Origin: Streptomyces niveus
GTDB lineage: Bacteria; Actinomycetota; Actinomycetes; Streptomycetales; Streptomycetaceae
DNA length: 64,000 bases
NCBI RefSeq assembly: GCF_002009175.1
Contig: NZ_CP018047.1
Coordinates: 2,232,001 to 2,296,000 of the forward strand
Direction: 5' to 3'
Made by a program: the position numbers and the translations under genes
The notes under the pieces: model-generated
Seen by the model: the letters and a program-made list of their open reading frames with translations, nothing else
The model's database searches: none
Told to the model about the DNA's origin: nothing
In this document: piece by piece, positions 57,875 through 64,000 of the stretch
Position numbering within the stretch: position 1 is the first letter of the stretch
How the letters are laid out: each line of letters begins with the position of its first letter

Positions 57875-60408
57875 CGTCGTCGCCGACGACCACGAGCGAC
57901 GACCCGACCGAACCGGGCCGGGACGACGCCGGCACGGTCCCGGACGCCGGGGTCGGGGCGGACGGCGCGGGCGCCGCGACCGGGTCCGGCGTCGGGGCCT
58001 GTACGGCCGCATCGGCCCCGCCCCTCGTGGGCACGGGCACGCCCGCCGGCACAGGCTCGGACACGGTCGGTGTCACCACCGGCACGGCCGCAGACGCGGG
58101 CACCACCGTCACGGGCACAACCGCCGGCACGGTCCCGGACACCGGGGCGGACGGCGCGGGCGCCGCGACCGGGGTCAGGAACGGAGCCGGGTCCGATGGC
58201 GCGGGAACGGGACCGACCGCCGCAGGCACTGCTGCGAGCACAGGAACGCGTGCGGGCACGGCTGCGGCAGCGGACACCGTCGTGGCTGGGAGCGCGCGTG
58301 CGGGCACACCTGCGGGCAGCGCCACGGGCGCGGGAACGGGACCGACCGCCGCGGTTACGGATGCGGGCACCGCTGCGGGAACAGGAACGCGTGCGGGCAC
58401 GGCTGCGGCGGCGGACACCGTCGCGGCTGGGAGCGCGCGTGCGGGCACACCTGCGGGCAGCGCCACGAGCGCGGGCGCCCACACCGCCACCGCCACGGTC
58501 CCCGACGCCGGGCACAGTCCAAGCGTCGGGACCCTCGGGGCTCCCGCCGACGCCCCCGGCGTCGAGGCATCCCCGGCCCCCGACCGCCACAGACCCCCGG
58601 CCCCCGACTCCCCCGACGACGACCCCTTCTCGCAGGACGCGCTGCCCGCGCCGCGAGGCGCCACCGGTGCGCTGCTCCGGTCGCTGCTGCGCGCCCGGCG
58701 CGGCCGGGTCGCGGTGACCGCGCTGCTCCTGCTGCTCCAGCAGGCCGCCGTCCAGGCGGGCCCGCTGCTCGTCGCGTACGCCATCGACCGGGGCGTGCCC
58801 GCCTACCGTGCCGACGACAACGGCCCGCTGATCGCGGTCGCCGTCGGCTATCTGCTCTGCGCCGCCGGAGCCGGTGTCTTCCAGTACGCCTTCATCCGCT
58901 CGTCCGCCCGTGTGAACCAGGACGTGCTCCTCGATCTGCGCGGCCGGATCTTCCGCCACGCCCAGGCGCTGAGCGTGGACTTCCACGAGCGCTACACCTC
59001 CGGACGGCTGATCTCCCGCTCCACCACGGACGTCGAGTCCCTGCGTGAACTGCTCGCCGAAGGACTCCAGGAACTCGTCGCGGTCGTCCTCGCCTTCGTC
59101 TACATCTCGGCGATGCTGCTCTATCTCGACCTCGGCATAGGCGGACTCGCCGTGCTCTCCTTCGTACCGCTGTACGCGCTGGTGCGGCTCTACCAGCGCA
59201 GGGCCGGCGCCATATTCGGCAAGCGCTCCACCGCCATCGCGGCGGTCATCGTGAAGTTCGCGGAGACGATGAACGGCATCAGGCCCGTGCAGGCGTTCCG
59301 CCGCGAGCGCGCCAACGACGCCGAGTTCCACGCGCTCAACCACCACCACGAGCGCACCAACGGCGACGCCATACTCGAAATGGCGCGCTACGTGATCGGT
59401 TCACGGCTCACCGCGAACATCGCCGTGGCCGGAATCGTGCTGTGGGGCGCCTTCCGGGTCGCCGACGGGACGCTCGCCCTCGGTGTGCTCGCCGCGTCGG
59501 TGCTGTTCCTGCGGAGGCTGTACGACCCGATCGACCGGCTCGGGATGTTCCTCAACTCCTACCAGTCGGCGGCCGCTTCGCTGGAGAAGATCGCGGGTCT
59601 GCTCGCCCAGACCCCGTCCGTGCCGGAGGCGGCGGACCCCCGCCCGCTGCCGGAGCTGACGGGCGGGCACCCGGGCCGGGAGGTCGTGTTCGACTCGGTC
59701 AGCTTCTCGTACCGGACGGGTGGCGAGGTCCTGCCCCGCTTCGATCTGACCCTCCCGGCCGGTCAGACCGTGGCCGTCGTCGGCTCGACCGGCGCGGGCA
59801 AGTCCACGCTGGCCAAGTTGCTGGCCCGGTTCTACGACCCCACCGAGGGCCGTGTCCTGCTCGACGGCACCGATCTGCGGGATCTGGACACCCCCGAACT
59901 GCGGCGCGGTGTCGTCATGGTGACCCAGGAGGCGTTCCTCTTCTCGGGCACCGTCGCCGAGAACATCGCGATCGGCCGTCCCGACGCGTCGCGCGACGAC
60001 ATCGAGCGGGCCGCGAAGGCGATCGGCGCGCACGACTTCATCACCGGCCTGCCGGACGGGTACGACACCGACGTACGGAAGCGGGGCGGCCGGATCTCGG
60101 CGGGCCAGCGCCAGTTGGTGGCGTTCGCCCGCGCGCTGCTCGCCGATCCGTCCGTGCTGATCCTGGACGAGGCGACGAGTTCGCTCGACATCCCGGGTGA
60201 GCGGGCGGTGCAGCGCGCGATGGACACGGTGCTCAACGGCCGTACGGCGGTGGTGATCGCGCACCGTCTGTCGACGGTGGAGATCGCCGACCGGGTGCTG
60301 GTGATGGAGCACGGCCGCATCGTCGAGGACGGCTCCCCGGCCGAACTGATCGGCGGCGTGGGCCGGTTCGCCGGCCTGCACCGCGCGTGGCGCGACAGCC
60401 TGGCCTGA
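57871..60408 (+). CDS. ABC exporter half-transporter 2 with about 250-residue repetitive N-terminal extension
   Basis: An 845-residue half-transporter, second of the heterodimer. The membrane domain (about 285-590) begins RSLLRARRGRVAVTALLLL. The ATPase has Walker A GSTGAGKST (638-646), signature RISAGQRQ and a complete Walker B VLILDEATSSLD with catalytic Glu, complementing the degenerate partner site. The first ~250 residues are Gly/Ala/Thr-rich with few charges, including an internal 43/47-residue tandem repeat, quite unlike normal ABC exporters. The start ATG overlaps the preceding stop (ATGA), leaving no doubt that translation begins before this tract. Confidence 0.9.
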   Translation: MTSSPTTTSDDPTEPGRDDAGTVPDAGVGADGAGAATGSGVGACTAASAPPLVGTGTPAGTGSDTVGVTTGTAADAGTTVTGTTAGTVPDTGADGAGAATGVRNGAGSDGAGTGPTAAGTAASTGTRAGTAAAADTVVAGSARAGTPAGSATGAGTGPTAAVTDAGTAAGTGTRAGTAAAADTVAAGSARAGTPAGSATSAGAHTATATVPDAGHSPSVGTLGAPADAPGVEASPAPDRHRPPAPDSPDDDPFSQDALPAPRGATGALLRSLLRARRGRVAVTALLLLLQQAAVQAGPLLVAYAIDRGVPAYRADDNGPLIAVAVGYLLCAAGAGVFQYAFIRSSARVNQDVLLDLRGRIFRHAQALSVDFHERYTSGRLISRSTTDVESLRELLAEGLQELVAVVLAFVYISAMLLYLDLGIGGLAVLSFVPLYALVRLYQRRAGAIFGKRSTAIAAVIVKFAETMNGIRPVQAFRRERANDAEFHALNHHHERTNGDAILEMARYVIGSRLTANIAVAGIVLWGAFRVADGTLALGVLAASVLFLRRLYDPIDRLGMFLNSYQSAAASLEKIAGLLAQTPSVPEAADPRPLPELTGGHPGREVVFDSVSFSYRTGGEVLPRFDLTLPAGQTVAVVGSTGAGKSTLAKLLARFYDPTEGRVLLDGTDLRDLDTPELRRGVVMVTQEAFLFSGTVAENIAIGRPDASRDDIERAAKAIGAHDFITGLPDGYDTDVRKRGGRISAGQRQLVAFARALLADPSVLILDEATSSLDIPGERAVQRAMDTVLNGRTAVVIAHRLSTVEIADRVLVMEHGRIVEDGSPAELIGGVGRFAGLHRAWRDSLA
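58201..58470 (+). repeat. tandem repeat inside the ABC exporter gene
   Basis: Copy 1 (58201-58329, 129 bp) and copy 2 (58330-58470, 141 bp) are nearly identical apart from a 12-bp insertion near the start of copy 2. Both are in frame and encode a Gly/Ala/Thr/Arg-rich unit. Looser copies of a DGAGAATG-type unit flank it (around 57960 and 58150). Confidence 0.8.
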
Positions 60409-60445
60409 CTCCCGGCCGTTCCCGGCCCGCCCGTCCCGGACCCAT

Positions 60446-61792
60446 TCAGCCGGGCGGGCGGACCGAGGTCGCGAGGGCGGGGCCGTCGGGGCGGACCGTG
60501 ATGCCGTACACCGTCTTCGCCGGGGTGGCGGAGAAGGCCAGGGTGTGGGCCGGGAGCAGGTGTTCGAGCAGGACGGTCGACTCGCGGAGCGCGAACTGCA
60601 GACCGAGACAGGCGCGGGGCCCGAGCCCGAAGGGGAAGTAGGCGCCCGGGTGCGCGGGCCGGCCGTCCGGGGCGATGAAGCGCCGGGGGTCGAAGTGCTC
60701 GGGATCCGGCCACAGTTCGGGGTCGCGGTGCGTGAGGTACGGGCAGACCAGGATGTCGGTGCCCGCTTCGACGGTGTAACCCGCGAGGGTGTCGGCCTCG
60801 GCGGCGTGGCGGGGCAGGATCCAGGCGGACGGGTAGAGCCGGAGCGTCTCGTGGACCAGCGCCTGGACGGCCCGGCGGCGCTGCTCCGAGCCCTCGCCGC
60901 CGGCGGCGAGGGCCTGCGCGCGGGCGGCCGGATGCCGGTCGAGGAGGAGATGAAGCCAGGTGAGGGTGGTGGCGGTGGTCTCGTGCCCGGCCACGAGCAG
61001 CGTGACCATCTCGTCGCGGATCAGCCGGTCGGTGTACTCGGGACGCTCAGCGGCGGCTTCGGTCAGCACATGCAGTAGGCCGGGGCCGTCGGGACCGGCC
61101 GCCCCGTCGCGGGCGGCCTCGACGGCGTGCCGGGCAACGGCGTCGATCCGGGCGAGGTCGGCCGCGACGGCGTCGTGCGCGTCGGTGACATCGGCGGGCA
61201 GGGTCGGCAGGGCGGTCGCCACGGCGGCCACGGCGTCCAGTTCGCGCTCGGTCCCGTCGTCGAGGGGGAATCCGGTGAGGGCGCGCCAGATGGCGTCCAG
61301 CGCGAAGCGGCGCATCTCCCGCCCGACGTCGAAGGTCTCTCCGGTACGGGCGTAGGTGTCCCAGCGTCCGGCGGTGGTCCGGGCGGCCCCGGTGATCCGC
61401 TGTTCGTAGCAGCGCATGCCGGGACCGGTGAACTGGGACTGAAGCAGGCGGCGTTGGGATTTCCACGCGTCCCCGGTGGCGGCGAGGACTCCGTCGCCGA
61501 TCAGCAGACGGGCGCGGTGGGAACGCTTGACGTACCGGTCCGGGTGCCGGGCGAGTACATGCTGTACGGCGTCCGGATCGGTGACGAGAACGGTGGGGGC
61601 GGGCCCGAGGCGGAAGGCGGCGACGCCGCCGAACCGCTCGCGCACCTCGGACAGCAGCTCGACCAGTTCACCGCCCCCGGACAGCCGGCGCCGCACGAGT
61701 TCGGGCTCGGCCTCGGGTAAGGGCCGCGCCGTGAGGGGCTGTCCCGTTCCGGGTGCGTGGGTGAGGGTGTCGGGAGTGGCTTCGGGCTCCAT
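60446..61792 (-). CDS. cytochrome P450 (long-chain fatty-acid-hydroxylase-like architecture)
   Basis: A 448-residue P450. The I-helix is LVAGHETTATT (AGHETT 268-273), the K-helix ETLRLYPSAWILPR (Glu315, Arg318), the PERF-like region DPEHFDPRRF and heme loop FPFGLGPRACLGLQFALRE with Cys395. These sequences, particularly ETLRLYP and the long form, resemble eukaryote-like bacterial CYPs (CYP102/CYP4 side) more than the conservon P450s. ATG 61792 is preceded by GGAGAGG. No redox partner is fused or adjacent. Substrate unknown; fatty acid or terpenoid is plausible. Confidence 0.9.
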   Translation of the reverse strand: MEPEATPDTLTHAPGTGQPLTARPLPEAEPELVRRRLSGGGELVELLSEVRERFGGVAAFRLGPAPTVLVTDPDAVQHVLARHPDRYVKRSHRARLLIGDGVLAATGDAWKSQRRLLQSQFTGPGMRCYEQRITGAARTTAGRWDTYARTGETFDVGREMRRFALDAIWRALTGFPLDDGTERELDAVAAVATALPTLPADVTDAHDAVAADLARIDAVARHAVEAARDGAAGPDGPGLLHVLTEAAAERPEYTDRLIRDEMVTLLVAGHETTATTLTWLHLLLDRHPAARAQALAAGGEGSEQRRRAVQALVHETLRLYPSAWILPRHAAEADTLAGYTVEAGTDILVCPYLTHRDPELWPDPEHFDPRRFIAPDGRPAHPGAYFPFGLGPRACLGLQFALRESTVLLEHLLPAHTLAFSATPAKTVYGITVRPDGPALATSVRPPG

Positions 61793-61918
61793 GGTTCCTC
61801 TCCTGGTCAACCGCTGTGCTGACGGAGCAGTGACGCCACGGACTGTACGGGAGCGGGCGTGGCCGCCGGACGGAAACGCGGCCGGTGTCAGCCGCCCGTG
61901 AGCGGCCCGCAATATGGG

Positions 61919-62720
61919 GTGCGTCCCCGGCGACGGCGGCCCTACAGTCGCCCGAGGGCCGACAGCCTCTTCGCGGATCCGGCGCTCGCCTCCTGGTACG
62001 ACGCGCTCAGCCCCACCGGCGAGCGGGGCGACTTCGGACTTCGGGTTCTATCTGCCCCGCGTCATGGCCGCGCGGTCCGTGCTCGACGTCGGCTGCGGTA
62101 CGGGGAGTCTGCTGGCTCTCGCGCGGGAGGCCGGACACAAGGGGCGGCTCCGCGGTCTCGACCCCGGTGCCGGCATGCTGGAACAGGCCCGCCGACGTCC
62201 GGAACCGGACATCGAGTGGATTGCCGGTGACCTCGAATCCACGTCCTGGGAGCGCGAGTTCGACTTCGTGGTGATGACCGGACACGCGTTCCAGGTGCTG
62301 CTCGGGGACGACGGACTGCGCGCCGCGCTGACCGCCGTACGCGCGGCGCTGACCGACGAAGGACGGTTCGGCTTCGAGACGCGCAATCCGCTCGCGCGCA
62401 CGTGGGAGTCGTGGACGACGGTGGCGCCCGTGGATGTGCCGGGACCGGGCGCGGACGGCTCCGCCGCCCTGCGGATGACCCGTCAAGTCCGGTCTGTGGA
62501 AGGGGAGATCGTCTCCTTCAGGACCAGCCTCACCCTCCCCGGAGAGCCCGCCCCGCGGCACAGCGACAGCACCCTGCGGTTCCTCGGCGCCGACCGGCTC
62601 GACGCGTTCCTCGCCGACGCGGGGCTGGTGGCCGAGGAGCGGTACGGCGACTGGGACGGCGGGCCGCTGACCGACGCGAGTCCGGAGATCATCACGGTCG
62701 CCCGGCGTACCCCCGCGTAA
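61919..62720 (+). pseudogene. SAM-dependent methyltransferase disrupted by a 7-bp tandem duplication
   Basis: The first part in one frame encodes LFADPALASWYDALSPTGERGDFG, and the rest in another frame continues FYLPRVMAARSVLDVGCGTGSLLAL, motif I of a class I methyltransferase, up to 62720. The shift is due to ACTTCGG present twice in tandem (62031-62037, 62038-62044); dropping one copy restores an uninterrupted protein. A GTG at 61919 is the only credible start in the first frame. The downstream frame is open from ATG 61914 and could give an N-terminally altered 268-residue protein. It may be an assembly error or a genuine recent lesion. Confidence 0.65.
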
Positions 62721-62858
62721 CACCGCCGCAACAGTGGCGCGGATTTCGCTTAACGAACACGGCAGTTCGCGCAGCGGACGATTTCCGGCCAACTTGTTGA
62801 CGCGCCCCTGACAGAGTGACCGAATTCCTGGGACTCTCTCTCCGTTCTGAGCACCACC

Positions 62859-62902
62859 GCTCCGCATCTCGTGCACCACAGCTCCGTATCCCGTGCACCA
62901 CA
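62859..62902. repeat. 22-bp tandem direct repeat upstream of the M4 protease gene
   Basis: Positions 62859-62880 and 62881-62902 are adjacent copies with 20/22 identical bases, each containing GTGCACCACA. A partial third copy follows to 62911. They are followed by CTGCTCCTGC-type repeats. The stretch lies 100-150 bp upstream of the protease start, after a TTGACG box at 62798. Confidence 0.6.
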
Positions 62903-63007
62903 TCTCGTGCTCCAGCCTGCTCCTGCACCTGCTCCTGCGCTTGCCCCTGCACTGTCCGGGCCGCCCACCCGAGAGCGGTCCGGTACCCCCTCGCAGAAGG
63001 AGTTCGC

Positions 63008-64000
63008 GTGAGACCCACGCCCAGCCGCCGCATCACCGCGACCGGCGCTCTGATCGCTGTCACAGCACTTCTCGCCGTCGGAGTCCAGGCCGGCAGCGCC
63101 GCCGCCGCCCCCGACTCGGCACCCGCGGCACCGGTCGCCGGCAAGGCCGACCCCGGCGCGCTCCCCAAGGCCCTCTCGCCCGCCCAGCGCGCCGAGCTGA
63201 TACGCGAGGCCAACGCCACCAAGGCGGCGACGGCCGACGAACTCGGCCTCGGCGCCCAGGAGAAGCTCGTCGTCCGGGACGTCGTCCAGGACCGTGACGG
63301 CACCACGCACACCCGCTACGAGCGCACCTACGCGGGCCTTCCCGTCCTCGGCGGTGACCTCGTCGTCGCCACCTCGAAGGCGGGCGCCACCGAAGGGGTC
63401 AGCAAGGCCTCGAAGGCCGCCCTCAAGTCCGTCGACACCAACGCCGACGTGCCGGCCTCCGCCGCCACGAAGCAGGCGCTGTCCGCGGCGAAGGCCGACG
63501 GCTCGACGAAGGCGGCGACCGAACGCGCGCCGCGCAAGGTCGTCTGGATGGCCAACGACAAGCCGACCCTCGCGTACGAGACGGTCATCGGCGGCGTCCA
63601 GGAGGGCGGCACCCCGAACGAGCTGCACGTCGTCACCGACGCCGCCACCGGCGAGAAGCTCTTCGAGTGGCAGGGCGTCCACGAGGGCACGGGCAACACC
63701 CAGTACAGCGGCCAGGTCACCCTGGGCACCGCCCCCTCGTTCACGCTGACCGACACCACGCGGGGCAACCACAAGACGTACAACCTGAACCGCGGTACCT
63801 CGGGCACCGGCACCCTCTTCTCGGGTCCGGACGACATCTGGGGCAACGGCGCCGCCTCCAACCTGGAGACGGCCGGCGCCGACGCGCACTTCGGCGCCGC
63901 GCTCACGTGGGACTACTTCAAGAACGTGCACGGCCGCTCGGGCATCAGGGGCGACGGCGTAGGCGCGTACTCCCGCGTGCACTACGGCAACAACTACGTC
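63008..64000 (+). CDS. M4-family metallopeptidase (thermolysin-like) precursor, 3' end cut by window
   Basis: The first 331 residues of a secreted zinc protease. GTG 63008 is preceded by AAGGAG. The signal peptide is RRITATGALIAVTALLAVGVQAGSAAAA. The FTP propeptide (about 55-115) has RDGTTHTRYERTYAGLPVLGGDLVV, followed by a PepSY-like segment with RKVVWMANDKPTLAYETVI. The mature enzyme begins near 215 (GNTQYSGQVTLGT), with AHFGAALTWDYFKNVHGRSGIRGDG, the M4 alpha-domain entrance. The HEXXH zinc site lies beyond 64000. It should be an abundant extracellular protease. Confidence 0.9.
   Translation, partial: MRPTPSRRITATGALIAVTALLAVGVQAGSAAAAPDSAPAAPVAGKADPGALPKALSPAQRAELIREANATKAATADELGLGAQEKLVVRDVVQDRDGTTHTRYERTYAGLPVLGGDLVVATSKAGATEGVSKASKAALKSVDTNADVPASAATKQALSAAKADGSTKAATERAPRKVVWMANDKPTLAYETVIGGVQEGGTPNELHVVTDAATGEKLFEWQGVHEGTGNTQYSGQVTLGTAPSFTLTDTTRGNHKTYNLNRGTSGTGTLFSGPDDIWGNGAASNLETAGADAHFGAALTWDYFKNVHGRSGIRGDGVGAYSRVHYGNNYV

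Noticed and set aside
58201..58470. Possible CRISPR-like array
   Set aside because: Two long in-frame near-identical units within a coding gene, no short repeats with unique spacers and no cas genes.
58355..58570. Minus-strand frames over the ABC exporter repeat tract
   Set aside because: Mirror translations of the repeat DNA, with no RBS or family.
61859..62230. Frame 61859-62230 as an independent gene
   Set aside because: Its middle is the true N-terminal part of the frameshifted methyltransferase; the rest is out-of-frame.

Overview
The window is about 72% G+C chromosomal DNA. It has strong third-position GC bias, many GTG starts, a Tat-type exported glycosidase, a conservon operon with paired P450s and dense Ser/Thr-kinase and two-component signalling. 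This is a Streptomyces (or very close actinomycete) chromosome. From memory only, the order tRNA thiolase - oligopeptide ABC - SseB pair - gcvT/gcvH/glyA/sdaA - EF-hand - enoyl-CoA hydratase - paired L,D-transpeptidases - glgX - ABC exporters - M4 protease resembles the S. coelicolor core region around SCO5447-SCO5488. About 31-42 kb (copper-type genes, ctaD paralogue, conservon) looks like a strain-variable insert in that backbone.

Layout. 0-4 kb: tail of an alpha/beta hydrolase, an acetamidase/formamidase and a Tat-exported GH35 beta-galactosidase with a palindromic operator. 4-8 kb: mnmA and a cysteine desulfurase (tRNA 2-thiouridine supply) around a divergent peptidoglycan amidase and a 300-bp inverted-repeat element. 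8-12 kb: a decayed DinB/DUF664 gene, an Asp-nucleophile hydrolase, a thioesterase, a TRIC-type channel and an unknown protein. 12-18 kb: a complete oligopeptide ABC operon (SBP, two permeases, two ATPases). 18.5-21.2 kb: directly upstream, a Ser/Thr kinase fused in frame to a membrane-tethered oligopeptide-binding domain, the most striking gene here. 21.6-24.3 kb: two SseB-like genes and a small P-loop kinase. 24.5-29.2 kb: tandem glycine riboswitch, gcvT, gcvH, glyA, sdaA (glycine/serine/one-carbon flow). 29.2-31.2 kb: vapBC-like toxin-antitoxin pair and a BlaI/M56 pair.

31.3-35.4 kb: DUF6153, DUF305 and DUF4396 genes with a CsoR-like operator, then a solitary cytochrome oxidase subunit I. 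35.6-42 kb: methyltransferase and a conservon (sensor ATPase, roadblock, DUF742, GTPase, CYP157-type and CYP154-type P450). The CYP157-like protein lacks the ExxR motif, and the DUF742 gene carries a TTA codon. 42.2-46.6 kb: DUF6221, an unknown membrane protein, CopD, EF-hand protein, HATPase anti-sigma-like protein and enoyl-CoA hydratase. 46.7-52 kb: two tandem L,D-transpeptidases and glgX. 52-60.4 kb: NarL-type two-component system, drug-type ABC exporter, TetR-type palindrome and a heterodimeric ABC exporter, one half with a long repetitive N-terminus. 60.4-64 kb: P450, a frameshifted methyltransferase and the start of an M4 metalloprotease cut by the window edge.

No tRNA, rRNA, CRISPR array, IS transposase or prophage gene was seen.
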